From assembly GCA_965262505.1 (NCBI GenBank), contig CBDHFM010000030.1:1612001-1676000 (forward strand): 64,000 nucleotides of DNA, read 5' to 3'. Source of the DNA: JACPPO01 sp965262505 (GTDB lineage Bacteria; Acidobacteriota; Vicinamibacteria; Vicinamibacterales; UBA2999). Position 1 is the stretch's first letter. Each line of letters opens with the position of its first letter. Position numbers and translations under genes: made by a program. Below the pieces are notes generated by a model. The model did no database searches and was not told where the DNA came from. It worked only from the letters and a program-made list of their open reading frames with translations. This document shows, one piece after another, positions 8,923-18,677 of this stretch.

Positions 8923-11058
8923 TTGCGAAACAGGTTGACCGGTGCCGGAACTCGGTCCCTTCGGGCGATCCTGGCGAGCGTCTGCCTGGCTGCGTGGCTC
9001 GCGGGCACCTCGACGGCCGCGCAGCAACCATCCTCGCTGATCGAGGTCGTCGCCGGCGGCTTCAAAGATCCTGTTGGCGTGGCGGTGGATGGCGACGGTT
9101 CAATCGTCGTCTCGGATCGGAAGGCCGACACGATCACGCGGATCGCGCCGGACGGTCGACGAACTGTGCTCGTGAGAGGGCTAGAGGGGCCGGCGGGCGT
9201 GGCGTTCGATCCAGACGGTGGGCTGCTGATCGTCGAGGAGCGTGGACGGCGCGTGCTGAGGCGCGATCCGTCCGGCTCGCTCGCGGTTGTCGTGTCCGGC
9301 GTCGTCGGCCCTCGGTGGATTGCCGCCGCGCCCGACGGCACCGTGTACCTGTCGGCGAAGCGGCTGGTCCGAGTCGGGAAACGCGGCACCAAGAACGATG
9401 ACCGCGGAAAACGCATGCGCATCCTCGAGTTGCCTCCCTCCGGCACCCTGAGCACCGTCGCGGACGGGTTTCACGGACTCGAGGGGCTCGCCCTGGCCGA
9501 CGGGATGCTCTACGCGGCGGTCACGAAAACGCCGACAGACCATGGCAGAGACCGCACGTGGATCGTGCGCATGCCGATCCGTGCGGATGGTGTAACCGGG
9601 ACGCCCGAGTCCGTACTGCGCGGCCGTAAGCGTGTCCCGGTTGGCGTCGCCATCGATCGGCTCGGCGCGCTGTTCGTCACGAACCGGTCGGGTGGCGGCA
9701 ATGGAGCTGGCGGTCGCGGCAATGGCGGCGCGGTGCTGAAGCGGCTCACCTCCGGCCACCTGGCTTCGATCCTCATGAGACTGCGCAAACCGCAGGGTGT
9801 CGCGTTCGAGGCCGCCGGCCACCTCCTGGCCCTCGAGGGTGGCAACGGCGGACGCCTCCTGCGCGTTCGCGCGCCAGCCCCGCCCGCAATCAGCGCACCC
9901 GCCTTCACCAATCAGTCGTCGCTCGCGATCACGGGACAGGCCGCGCCCGACCACCTGGTCGACGCGTTCTACGCCGACGACTTCGGCCGCCCGTTCGCCT
10001 CCGCTCCCGCCGACGCGACGACGGGAGCTTTTACTCTGCCCGTGCCGCTCGCAGCCAATGCCGAGACACGAGTCTCGTTTACGGCCACCGCTGCCGGCGG
10101 CCTGGGCCTCAGCTCAGCGCCGGAAACCCTCACGATCGTCCACGACGATCGGCTTCCCCGTGTCACGATCCTGGACCCGCTCGCCGGAACGCACGTGCGC
10201 GACGTCGTGACACTCCGCGCGCGCGGCGAAGACGAGGACAGCGGCCTTGCCGCCCTGACGTTCATGCTCGACGACGAGGTGACTGAGAGGGTCGACAATC
10301 CAGAGCCCGGCCGCTTGCTTGTCGCGACCGCGCAACTCGATACACGGCAGGTGCTGGAGGGGCCGCGCACGGTCACGGTGGTAGCAACCGACCGGGCCGG
10401 GAATGCTGCCGCAGCGGCGCAGCTCCTTGTCGTGGACCGGACGCCGCCCGATACGCAGATCGTGAGCGGCCCGAGCGGCGAGACGACCGAGACGACGGCG
10501 ACGTTCGTCGTGACGGGCACAGACGTGTACTCGCCGACGCTGGACTTCGCCTGGCGCCTCGATCAGGGTGCCTGGTCGCCGTTCGGGCCGGCCACGACGG
10601 TCATCGTGAGTGCGCTGCCGCCCGGCGCGCACACGTTCGAGGTGAAAGCGCGCGACCCGGCGGGTAACGAAGATCCGACATCGGCCGCGCAGACGTTCAC
10701 GGTGATCGCGCTGCGAATTCAGATTACCGAACCGGCCGATGGGGCCACCGTCACCACGCCGACCGTCTGGCTGCGGGGCACGGTGGAAGGCGGCAACGAC
10801 GTCGCAGTCACGATTCCTCTGCCTCCCGGGATGGTCATTCCGTCGTTGCCCGCGAGCACCGAAGCCGGCACCTTCGCGGTGGAGGTACCGATCGATGCCA
10901 CGACGACCACGCTGACCGCCGTCGCGACCGATGGCACGACGGGCGCGACCGCCACCGACACCATCGACGTGGTGGTCCAGCCTGATTCGCCGGCGCCGCC
11001 GAGCGGCTTCACGGCGCTGCGGGCGGGCTCGCGCCGCACGTGGTCACCTTCAGCGTGA
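8923..11058 (+). CDS. Secreted NHL/SMP-30-like propeller protein with Ig-like repeats (5' part of a frameshifted gene)
   Basis: 711 residues. The start is TTG at 8923, chosen because a strong Shine-Dalgarno (AGGAGG, 8913-8918) lies just upstream and the signal peptide (ending TSTAAQQ) follows. Residues ~40-320 form a propeller with repeated 'GFKDPVGVAVDGDGSIVVSD'-type blades. Residues ~330-690 are beta-sandwich units of the kind found in bacterial surface proteins (EDSGLAALTFMLD, DRTPPDTQIVSGPSGET). The frame ends with an unrelated tail at 11058, while the neighbouring frame continues the sandwich at 11034 (APHVVTFSV). Adding one base near 11029-11032 would produce a single protein of about 877 residues ending at 11555. 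Confidence 0.75.
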   Translation: MRNRLTGAGTRSLRAILASVCLAAWLAGTSTAAQQPSSLIEVVAGGFKDPVGVAVDGDGSIVVSDRKADTITRIAPDGRRTVLVRGLEGPAGVAFDPDGGLLIVEERGRRVLRRDPSGSLAVVVSGVVGPRWIAAAPDGTVYLSAKRLVRVGKRGTKNDDRGKRMRILELPPSGTLSTVADGFHGLEGLALADGMLYAAVTKTPTDHGRDRTWIVRMPIRADGVTGTPESVLRGRKRVPVGVAIDRLGALFVTNRSGGGNGAGGRGNGGAVLKRLTSGHLASILMRLRKPQGVAFEAAGHLLALEGGNGGRLLRVRAPAPPAISAPAFTNQSSLAITGQAAPDHLVDAFYADDFGRPFASAPADATTGAFTLPVPLAANAETRVSFTATAAGGLGLSSAPETLTIVHDDRLPRVTILDPLAGTHVRDVVTLRARGEDEDSGLAALTFMLDDEVTERVDNPEPGRLLVATAQLDTRQVLEGPRTVTVVATDRAGNAAAAAQLLVVDRTPPDTQIVSGPSGETTETTATFVVTGTDVYSPTLDFAWRLDQGAWSPFGPATTVIVSALPPGAHTFEVKARDPAGNEDPTSAAQTFTVIALRIQITEPADGATVTTPTVWLRGTVEGGNDVAVTIPLPPGMVIPSLPASTEAGTFAVEVPIDATTTTLTAVATDGTTGATATDTIDVVVQPDSPAPPSGFTALRAGSRRTWSPSA

Positions 11059-11555
11059 ATCTCGGGGAAGGCACCCGCGTCGCGCTCGACCTGGACAGTG
11101 ATGGCACCGTCGATTTCAACGGTACGACGCTCGAGCAGCTCCCGTTCGTCTACGACCGGCCAGGTATCTACGTGCCCACGCTGCACGCCACCACGGCCGA
11201 CGGCCAGGTCCTTACGTATCGCACGGTGGTGGACGTGTACGACCGCGCGGCCCTGGATGCGCGCCTTCAAGCGGTCTGGACCGGCTTTACGGAGGCGCTG
11301 CAGAGCGGTGACGTGGTGCGTGCCGTTGGCTTCGTACACGGGAACCGGCGCGAAGCGTGGCAGGAGTACTTTGACCAACTGCTCCCTGACGAACTGGCCG
11401 CCGAAGGGGGCGGGTTCACCACGATCGAGTTGATTCGGGTTGGCCGCGGGGGTGCCGAGTACGAGATGCTCCGGGAGGAGGATGGACGGGTGTTCTCCTA
11501 CCCCATCGCCCTGGTCGCCGACGTCGACGGCCAATGGCGGTTGTGGCAGTTCTAA
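11040..11555 (+). CDS. 3' part of the frameshifted propeller protein (PKD-like domain and C-terminal domain)
   Basis: 171 residues in the frame one position back from the upstream part, overlapping it by 19 bp. It opens in the middle of a PKD-like fold (VTFSVNLGEGTRVALDLDSDGTVDFNG), which is typical of the end of a surface protein and not of an independent gene, and no ribosome-binding site is evident. The last ~100 residues form a small alpha/beta domain ending DVDGQWRLWQF. It is best read as the C-terminus of the protein starting at 8923. Confidence 0.65.
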   Translation: MVTFSVNLGEGTRVALDLDSDGTVDFNGTTLEQLPFVYDRPGIYVPTLHATTADGQVLTYRTVVDVYDRAALDARLQAVWTGFTEALQSGDVVRAVGFVHGNRREAWQEYFDQLLPDELAAEGGGFTTIELIRVGRGGAEYEMLREEDGRVFSYPIALVADVDGQWRLWQF

Positions 11556-11625
11556 AAGGACACGGCGCTAAACCATCGACGATGATCGTGTCCGTCGACC
11601 GTAGTCCCTGGTCGCGAATCTCTGG

Positions 11626-12426
11626 TCACGCCCGACCTCGGGTGGCGGGATCCAGCGTGTCCCGCAGGCCGTCGCCGAGAAAGTTGAAGCCGAGCACGAG
11701 TATCGCGATGGCCAGGCCAGGGAAGATCGTCAGGTGTGGCGCGTCGAGTAGATGGCCGCGCCCGTAGTTGAGCATCGTCCCCCAACTCGACGTTGGCGGC
11801 TGGACGCCCAGGCCGAGGAAGCTGAGCGCCGCCTCGGCCAGGATCGCGCCCCCCATGCCAAGCGTGGCCTGCACGGTCACCGCCGGCAACGTCGTGGGAA
11901 TGATGTGACGCGTGAGGATCCGTGAGGTCGTCGCGCCGAGCGCCCGCGCCGCCTGCACGAACTCCAGCTCGCGAGCCCTCAGCACCTGCCCGCGGACGAG
12001 CCGCGCGTAGCCCACCCACCCGATCAGCGATAGCGCCAGGACGACATTCGTAAGACTCGCGCCCAGGACCGCCACCAGCGCAATCGCGAGCAACAGTCCC
12101 GGAAACGCTAGCAGGATGTCGATCAGCCGGCTGATCGCCTCGTCGATGCGGCCGCCGAAATACCCCGCCACCGATCCGATGGCGATCCCAACCGTCGCCG
12201 AGATGCTGACGACGACGAGGCCGACAAGCAGCGAGATACGCGCGCCCGACAGCACGCGTGCGAAGATGTCGCGGCCCAGCTCGTCGAGGCCGAACCAATG
12301 CGCGCCCGTCGGGCCTTCCAGCCGAAGCGCCAGCTCCTGCGTCGCCGGGTCGAATGGCGCGAGCCACGGGCCGGCGACCGCGGCGAAGACGGCGATGAGC
12401 ACAACGGCGGCGCCTACGCGAGCCAT
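11626..12426 (-). CDS. dppC: ABC transporter permease, oligopeptide/dipeptide type (DppC-like)
   Basis: 266 residues with about six membrane segments, a BPD_transp_1 inner-membrane permease. The start contains the DppC signature (LAPFDP near residue 25, GTDELGRD-like GLDELGRDIFARVL near 45). The ATPase-contact EAA loop is visible around 150-170 (EFVQAARALGATTSRILTRHIIP). It begins 3 bp after dppB. The substrate-binding protein and ATPases are not in this window, so the transporter is incomplete here; peptide or nickel specificity cannot be told from sequence. Confidence 0.9.
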   Translation of the reverse strand: MARVGAAVVLIAVFAAVAGPWLAPFDPATQELALRLEGPTGAHWFGLDELGRDIFARVLSGARISLLVGLVVVSISATVGIAIGSVAGYFGGRIDEAISRLIDILLAFPGLLLAIALVAVLGASLTNVVLALSLIGWVGYARLVRGQVLRARELEFVQAARALGATTSRILTRHIIPTTLPAVTVQATLGMGGAILAEAALSFLGLGVQPPTSSWGTMLNYGRGHLLDAPHLTIFPGLAIAILVLGFNFLGDGLRDTLDPATRGRA

Positions 12427-12429
12427 GCC

Positions 12430-13347
12430 TCAGTCATAGCGGATGCGGGGATCCAGCACACCGTAAACGAGATCGGTCAGCAGGTTCATACCGACATAGG
12501 TCACGGCGATGAACAGAATGCATCCCTGCACGATCGGATAGTCGCGAAAGCCGATGGACTGGATGAGCAGCCGGCCGATGCCGGGCCACGCGAAAATCGT
12601 CTCGGTGATGATCGCGCCGGTCAGCACGGCGCCGAACTGGAGGCCGACGAGCGTGACGACAGGGATCAGGCTGTTGCGGAATGCGTGGCGCAGCACGGTC
12701 CTGGTGCGCGACGCGCCCCGCGCACGCGCGGCCTGCACGTAGGGTTCACGCAGCTCCTCGAGGAGGGACGCCCGCGTCATGCGCGCGAGGATGGCCGCCA
12801 GCGCGGCGCCCAGCGAGATGGCCGGTAGCACCAGGTGTGCCAGCGTGCCGCGGCCGGAGACCGGCAGCCAGCCGAGTTCGACTGCGAAGATGATGGCCAG
12901 GAGCGGTCCCAGCCAGAAGTTCGGAATCGAGATCCCGGTCAACGCGAGAGCGGTTGCGGCATGATCGACGATCGTCCCACGCCGCACGGCCGCAATGATG
13001 CCGAGCGGCATCGACACGCCGATAGCGGCGAGCATGGCCGCCGCCGCCAGCTCGAGCGTCGCGGGCAGCCGATCGATGATGGCCCTGGCGACCGGCTCGT
13101 TCGTGCGCAGCGACGTGCCGAGATCGCCGCCAACCGCGCTCCTGAGAAAGCTGCCGTATTGCTCGATGAGCGGCCGGTCCAGTCCAAGACGCGTCCGCAG
13201 CGCCGCCACGTCCTCCAAGGCGGCATCCTCGCCGAGCATCGCCTGGGCCGGGTCTCCGGGGATCAGGTGGATGAGGGCGAAGACGAGCGTCGCCACCCCG
13301 AGCAGCACCGGAATCGTCAGCGCAAGACGGCGCGCCAGGAACCGCAT
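12430..13347 (-). CDS. dppB: ABC transporter permease, oligopeptide/dipeptide type (DppB-like)
   Basis: 305 residues from ATG at 13347 (MRFLARRLALTIPVLLG), the usual start of this family; an upstream in-frame extension lacks similarity. Family marks include LIHLIPGDPAQAML near residue 30, GLDRPLIEQYG near 65, and the EAA loop PYVQAARARGASRTRTVLRHAFRN around 195. It ends DPRIRYD, as DppB proteins do. It lies 7 bp downstream of the PQQ-type dehydrogenase stop, so all four genes 15999 to 11626 probably form one transcript. Confidence 0.92.
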   Translation of the reverse strand: MRFLARRLALTIPVLLGVATLVFALIHLIPGDPAQAMLGEDAALEDVAALRTRLGLDRPLIEQYGSFLRSAVGGDLGTSLRTNEPVARAIIDRLPATLELAAAAMLAAIGVSMPLGIIAAVRRGTIVDHAATALALTGISIPNFWLGPLLAIIFAVELGWLPVSGRGTLAHLVLPAISLGAALAAILARMTRASLLEELREPYVQAARARGASRTRTVLRHAFRNSLIPVVTLVGLQFGAVLTGAIITETIFAWPGIGRLLIQSIGFRDYPIVQGCILFIAVTYVGMNLLTDLVYGVLDPRIRYD

Positions 13348-13354
13348 TACCGGC

Positions 13355-15526
13355 TTAGTTGTCGAGCGCGAACACGTACAGCGCGTTGCCGGTCTGTGGG
13401 TGCCTGACGTCTGGCGCGATCGTACGCGGCACCACACGCGGGCTGCCGCCGCCAAGGCCGGTCGTCACCGCGACGTACTGCCTGCCGTCGATGCTGAACG
13501 ACACTGGGAAGCCTTGTACCGACGTGCCGAGCCGGGCCTGCCAGAGTGCCTGGCCCGTGCGTACGTCAAAGGCGCGGAAGTACCGATCGAGGTCGCCGGC
13601 AAACGCCAGTCCTCCGCCGGTCGAAAGCACGGATGTGAGGAACGGCGCGCGCTGCTCGACGCTCCATACTTCCTGCATGGTGTTCACGTCGTAGGCCGCC
13701 AGCTTGCCGACATTGCCACTTGAGCCAGGCATCTCGAAGAAGCGCCGGTTCCCTGCTGTGCCGCCCGAGCCCTCGACGAACTCGACTCGCCGGCCAGAGA
13801 TCTCCATGCACGACTGCGCCAGCGGGATGATGAGCAGCCCCGCGCCAGGATGATAGCTGGTTGCGTGCCAGTTGTGGCCACCTTCCGTGCTCGGGCACGT
13901 CTGCACCCATTCACCGACCTGCGCGGCGGTGATCTCGGAGCGGTACCGCGGCACGCCCGACTCGGGGTCGATGGTGTCGAAGATGTTGTTAAACACCGTC
14001 TCCTGGAAGGAAATGAAATCACCGCTTTGGCGATCGAGCTTCCACAGAATGCCGGGCTTCCCGATCGTGAAGACGAGCTTCTCGCCACCGACGTCGATGA
14101 GTACCCGCTCGTAGACCTCGTCCAAGTCGAGCGACTCTCCTGGCGCGTGCTGGTAGTGCCAGGCGAGCGTTCCGGTGTCCGGCCTGAGCGCCACCGTCGT
14201 ACTGGTGTGCAACGCGCGGTCCGAGGTCTTCATGTTGCGGCTTGCGGCCACCCATGGTTTCGCCTGCGCCACACCCCAGAAGGTGAGGTCGAGATCCGGG
14301 TCGTAGCTGCCCGTAATCCATGTCTCGCCTCCCTTGCGGAACATGTCGGCAGCATCCCCCCACGTGTCGCCGCCAGGTTCACCGCTCTGCGCGACCGTGT
14401 GGAATCGCCACAACTGCCTGCCGGTGTCGGCGTCGTAGGCGCTGATGAAGCACCGTTCCGCCTGGAAGCGATCGCATCCGGACAAACCCTGCAGCACCTT
14501 GCCCCGAATCACCAGCGGCCCGCTCGTGTTGGTGAAGCCCTTTTCGCGGTCGGCAATCACCACGTTCCAGACCTGCTGCCCCGTCCGCGCATCCAGCGCG
14601 ACCAGCCGCGCGTCGGTCGTGGCGACGAACAACTTGTCCTCATAGAGCGCCATGCTGCGCATGGCGCCCTGACCGATGATCGCTTGGGGCCCCACGCTGT
14701 GTTCCCAGATCAGCTCGCCGGTGCGGCCATCGAGCGCCTGCACCAGGTTGCCGGTGTTGACCAGATAGATAGTGCCGTTGTGCACGATCGGCGTCGGCTC
14801 GTTGGCGCCCCCCTCGCTCATCGCCCACACCCAGGCGAGCCGGAGCCGCTGGACGTTGTCTGGCGTGATCCCGGTCAGCGGGCTGTAGCTCCACGCCTGA
14901 TAGTTGCGGCGGATCATGAGCCAATCGCCATCAGGCGGATCGCGCAGCATCGCGTCGGTCACCGGTACATAGTCAGGAACCTCGCCGGCGACCGTCAACC
15001 CGCGTCCGGGGGGCAGCTCGGTGGCGCCGCCGCGGACGCCTGTGCGTGGGCCGTCCGCCGGCTGAACGGCGGCCGACGCCGCATTCGGCTGTGGCGCCTG
15101 CACCTGCCCGCTCGCAATCTCACCGATCGACACCACTGCTGCCTGCGTGAGTGGCTCCGCGCCGGCCTGCGCGCCGTTCGACTGGAGGATGAAGGCCGTG
15201 ATGGAGAGCGACTGCTCAAGGGAGGGCATCGGACCCGTCGGCGGCATCGCGGCCTGGATGTACTCCGCGAGCTCGCGGGGCGAGCGCATCCGCCACTCGT
15301 TCATGAAATTCACGCCAGCCAGCGGCGAGGCCTCGTTGCCTCCGGCCAGATCCGGCCTGTGACAGCTCGCGCAGCCCGCATCGTAGGCCTGCCGGCCCGC
15401 GGCCGCCTGACCGGCCGTGAACACTCCGGCGGCCGGCGGCTGCTGACCGCCGATGACCACCGCGCCGAGCATCGCGGCCACCGCGCATACCAGCACTTGG
15501 CCAACTCCATGCGTCGTGCGCCTCAT
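13355..15526 (-). CDS. Periplasmic PQQ-type alcohol dehydrogenase with N-terminal cytochrome c domain
   Basis: 723 residues from ATG 15526. A signal peptide is followed by a c-type heme domain (CASCH near residue 50) and, from ~190, an eight-bladed quinoprotein propeller. The tryptophan-docking repeats are visible (TGELIWEH, TGQQVWNV, TGRQLWRF, TGTLAWHYQ, TGQALWQA), as is the family stretch GSYDPDLDLTFWG. The domain order is reversed relative to most quinohemoproteins, where heme is C-terminal. The vicinal Cys-Cys pair of classical methanol/ethanol dehydrogenases is absent, so PQQ binding and substrate are uncertain. The start overlaps the CHRD gene stop (ATGA). Confidence 0.8.
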   Translation of the reverse strand: MRRTTHGVGQVLVCAVAAMLGAVVIGGQQPPAAGVFTAGQAAAGRQAYDAGCASCHRPDLAGGNEASPLAGVNFMNEWRMRSPRELAEYIQAAMPPTGPMPSLEQSLSITAFILQSNGAQAGAEPLTQAAVVSIGEIASGQVQAPQPNAASAAVQPADGPRTGVRGGATELPPGRGLTVAGEVPDYVPVTDAMLRDPPDGDWLMIRRNYQAWSYSPLTGITPDNVQRLRLAWVWAMSEGGANEPTPIVHNGTIYLVNTGNLVQALDGRTGELIWEHSVGPQAIIGQGAMRSMALYEDKLFVATTDARLVALDARTGQQVWNVVIADREKGFTNTSGPLVIRGKVLQGLSGCDRFQAERCFISAYDADTGRQLWRFHTVAQSGEPGGDTWGDAADMFRKGGETWITGSYDPDLDLTFWGVAQAKPWVAASRNMKTSDRALHTSTTVALRPDTGTLAWHYQHAPGESLDLDEVYERVLIDVGGEKLVFTIGKPGILWKLDRQSGDFISFQETVFNNIFDTIDPESGVPRYRSEITAAQVGEWVQTCPSTEGGHNWHATSYHPGAGLLIIPLAQSCMEISGRRVEFVEGSGGTAGNRRFFEMPGSSGNVGKLAAYDVNTMQEVWSVEQRAPFLTSVLSTGGGLAFAGDLDRYFRAFDVRTGQALWQARLGTSVQGFPVSFSIDGRQYVAVTTGLGGGSPRVVPRTIAPDVRHPQTGNALYVFALDN

Positions 15527-15999
15527 CGCGTCACCTCCGGTGGTAGCAGCCATCCCCAGAGATTACCGTCCGGGGCCTTTTCGCTGTGGATCTGGATGTA
15601 GAGCGAATTTTCCTCGAGCGCTCGCACCTGGCGGGGTGTCAGCTCGGCCGTCCCGCTGATGGCGCCGCTCGTGCTCTGCGACACGGTAATCTCGACCACC
15701 GCCGGCCCGCGCACCGCCGGTGGAGCGAGGTGCAGCCGGGCGACCGTCGCCGGCGACCGCAATCCTTCGAACATGCCCTCAATCGTGATTTTGTTGCCCG
15801 TCAACTCGGCGGCCGCGGATCCGCGGCCGCTCACCGTGTTCTGCATCGCCACTGTGATCGGTACGGTCGACAGGCGGGCGACAAACCTTCTCGCCGTTTG
15901 AGCCGTGACGTGCGAGCCCCACAGCACGACGAGCACCAGCGCACCCGTCGCAACAGCCGTAGCCGGATATCGCTGAACGTTCCTTATCATCGTGGCCAT
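15523..15999 (-). CDS. Secreted CHRD-domain protein
   Basis: 158 residues with a signal peptide (VLVVLWGSHVTA) and one CHRD-like beta domain (residues ~35-150): ARLSTVPITVAM at the start, VARLHLAPPAVRGPAVV and YIQIHSEKAPDGNLWG near the end. CHRD domains occur in chordin and many bacterial exported proteins; the bacterial role is unknown. An alternative ATG at 15990 has better spacing to the upstream GAGG. It overlaps the dehydrogenase start by 4 bp, suggesting translational coupling and a shared periplasmic role. Confidence 0.75.
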   Translation of the reverse strand: MATMIRNVQRYPATAVATGALVLVVLWGSHVTAQTARRFVARLSTVPITVAMQNTVSGRGSAAAELTGNKITIEGMFEGLRSPATVARLHLAPPAVRGPAVVEITVSQSTSGAISGTAELTPRQVRALEENSLYIQIHSEKAPDGNLWGWLLPPEVTR

Positions 16000-16118
16000 G
16001 ACCTCACGCGAGCCAATCCTATACCCGCCTAACCGCGCGCAGGACGACTTTTCGTCACCGGTCGGCTGCAGACAGGATATCTGCGAAAAACGGCGTGCCC
16101 CGCGATTGCTGGCCGAAG

Positions 16119-18451
16119 TCAGAGGCTTTCGTTCTGAGGGGTAACTCCCTGTAGCAACTCAGCGCCGCAGGGCCGCCCGTCGATGCACAGTCGCGCCATG
16201 GTCTTCAGCAGCCCCTGACGTGAGAGGCCCAGTTCCGCCGCTGCGCGGGTGCGGCTGCCACCGGCGCGGGCCAACGCGACTTCGACGCATCGACGCTCAA
16301 ACCGCGCGCGCGCATCCGCGAGCCGGCCTGACGTGACGCTCGCCGATCCGGTGATGGCGGCAGGGAGTAGCGCGGGCCGAACCGCGCCCCGTGCGGGCGC
16401 GGCGACCGCAAGCGCTGCCATGACGTTCTGCAGCTCGCGCACGTTGCCCGGCCAGTGGTACCGCGCCAACTCCGAGAGCAGTGCGTGCGTGAGCGTGGCG
16501 CCAGACTCCACGCGCGCCGCCGACGCTCGCCAGAAGTGCTGCGCCAGGATGACGATATCCTCCGGACGCTCACGGAGCGGTGGAATCCGGATGCGGATCA
16601 CGTCCAGCCGGTACAGGAGGTCCGGACGGAATCGTTCCGCCGCGGCCTCGGCCCGCATGTCACGATTGGCGGCTGTCACCAGCCGGACGTCAACCTTTCG
16701 GCTGAATGTCTCACCGACACGCCGTATTTCCTGCTGCTGCAGCACCCGCAGCAGCTTCGCCTGCCCTCGAGGCGACAGGTCAGGCACCTCATCCAGAAAG
16801 AGGGTGCCGCCGTCCGCCTCTTCGAAGAGCCCCGCCTTGTCAGCCACAGCACCGGTGAACGCCCCCCGGCTGTGGCCGAACAGTTCCGAGTCGAGCAGGT
16901 CGTCTGGAAGGGCCGCGCAGTTCACGTCGCAGAACCGTCGGTCGCGTCGCGCGCCGAGCTGGTGGACGGCGCGGGCGGCGAGTTCCTTGCCGACGCCGCT
17001 CTCTCCCTCGATGAGGATGGCGAACGGCGCCCTGGCGGCGCGCTCGATCGCGCGGCGGACCTCCCCCATCGCGACGCTGGCGCCAATGAGCCCGGGAATC
17101 GATGTCGAGGCGAGCGACGCCTCCCGGAGTCCGGTCAGCAGCCCGTCCACCCGAGGCGCGGCGATCGCGGCGGCAAGGTCCAGCACATCGATGGCGTTGG
17201 GCGGCGGCTGCCGGTCGAGAGGCCATCGACACACGAGCGCGGCGAGGAGACGGCGACCGAGCCGGATCGGTAGCCCGATTTCGCGGCCACCGCTGTCGGC
17301 CTCTTCAGGGATGACGACACCGGTTTCCAGCACTCGTGATCCCAGGTGTGTGGCGAGCCCTCCACCCGTCGTCACCACGGCACCGACCGCTCCCGCATCG
17401 CCGGACAGAAGGTCCATCCTCGCCGGACGCAACTCGCGCGCGACGCGATCGATCAGGCGCTGCAGCGCCAGGCGGTCGCTATCCTCTTCGTGTACCAGGT
17501 GCAGCAGCGCGGAGGCAATCGATGCTGTCTGCCCCGCCGTCGGGCATACGGCGCGGACCACAGGACATGACGCCTCCGCGCTGTGATCCACGACGCGCTG
17601 CTGGACCGCCCGGCGCAACAGTGGCGGGGCGACACGGGCCAGGCGGGCCAGACGCTGGAGTTCGCGTCGCGCCTCGCGCGCGCGTCCAGCCCGGCGCAAC
17701 GCGTCGTACCAGATGACGCCAGCGCGGACCGCGCGGAGCGGCGCTCGCGCCTGCCTGGCGCCGTCAACGATCTCGCGCAGTCTCTGCTGCGCGAGGCCAA
17801 GATCGCCAGCAGCGGCCAGCACTCGCATGTGAGCCGTCAGCGCGACTACGTGTGACAGTGGATCTGCAGCCTGCTCGGTCGCCGTGACGAGTGCGCGAGC
17901 GCGGAGGCCAGCCTGGAAGACCTCGCCTCCCGCCAGCAGCACCCGCACCGCGGTCGCCTCGATCGACGCGACGAGTGCCGGATCAAGGCCGAGGTCGAGG
18001 TCGGAAGACTCACGCTGGCACGGGGGAAGATGGGAGGCAGCCGCTTCCCCACCCCGCCCCTGCCACAGCAGAACGCGGGCCAGGCACGCGTGGGCCCACG
18101 CCTGTCGCACCGGTGACAACGCGCGGGTCAGGAGAACCGCTCGGCACAGCGATTCGGCATCGGTCAGGCGAGCCGCGTCGGTCTGCGCGACAGCCTGCCA
18201 GAGGCGCGCATCGAGCACGCACGTTTCCTCGCCCGCCGACTGGGCATGGTGCGCCGCCTCGGCAAAGGCCTTTTCCGCCGCGGCCGCGCGGCCGCGCTCG
18301 AGCAGGATCCGACCGCGGCGTGGCGGCCGGTCCGGTGGAACTCGGTTGCGCGGGCCGCGCGCTCGAGATGGCGAACAACGTCGGCGCGCAGCGGTACCGC
18401 CGCGACCCTCGCTGAATACGCGACGTCACGATCCTGGGTGAATCGCGGCAC
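16119..18451 (-). CDS. Sigma-54-dependent transcriptional activator with TPR-like sensor region, frameshifted near 18315
   Basis: The long open frame (16119-18218, 699 residues) holds an AAA+ activator domain (residues ~380-610): Walker A GESGVGKE, the sigma-54 contact loop GAFTGA, and Walker B GTLFLDEV. A Fis-type HTH lies at the end (RTRAAAELGLSRQGLL). N-terminal to it are helical TPR-like repeats and a GAF-like stretch. The same frame is open upstream (RILLERGRAAAAEKAFAEAA), but the natural N-terminus (GTG 18451, PRFTQDRDVAYSARV) is in another frame. One added G near 18313-18318 would join them. It likely controls a sigma-54 promoter; the target is unknown. Confidence 0.8.
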
Positions 18452-18590
18452 GGGCGACTAGGCTGCAAGCGGGCGCGCAGGTCAAAACAGGCTGAAAACC
18501 GCTCGCATCCTGCCCCAGCGCGCAGTTCGCGCACGCTCGACCAGCTCCGCCCTCGTCAGATTTCTCAGTGTTCCGGGGAACGAACGGCGC

Positions 18591-18617
18591 GTCCGGAGAC
18601 CCGAAAAGCCTCCGGAC
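18591..18617. terminator. Hairpin downstream of the DUF4399 gene
   Basis: Perfect 8-bp arms GTCCGGAG (18591-18598) and CTCCGGAC (18610-18617) with an 11-nt loop. It lies ~60 bp past the stop of the minus-strand gene ending at 18678. No T-run follows, so it may be an RNA 3' end stabiliser and not an intrinsic terminator. Confidence 0.35.
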
Positions 18618-18677
18618 ATCGATGGATAGGGTGCGATGGGCGCGGCGCGGCCGTGCCGCTCCGGCTCTACTTACTCG

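Noticed and set aside
13850..15601. 583-codon plus-strand open frame opposite the PQQ-type dehydrogenase
   Set aside because: Shadow frame; all conserved motifs (CxxCH, W-docking repeats) are on the minus strand.
16000..16118. Possible sigma-54 promoter ahead of the CHRD gene, next to the sigma-54 activator
   Set aside because: A GGCAC...CGC pair exists on the minus strand but the GG-to-GC spacing is about 15 instead of 12, so it does not fit a -24/-12 promoter.
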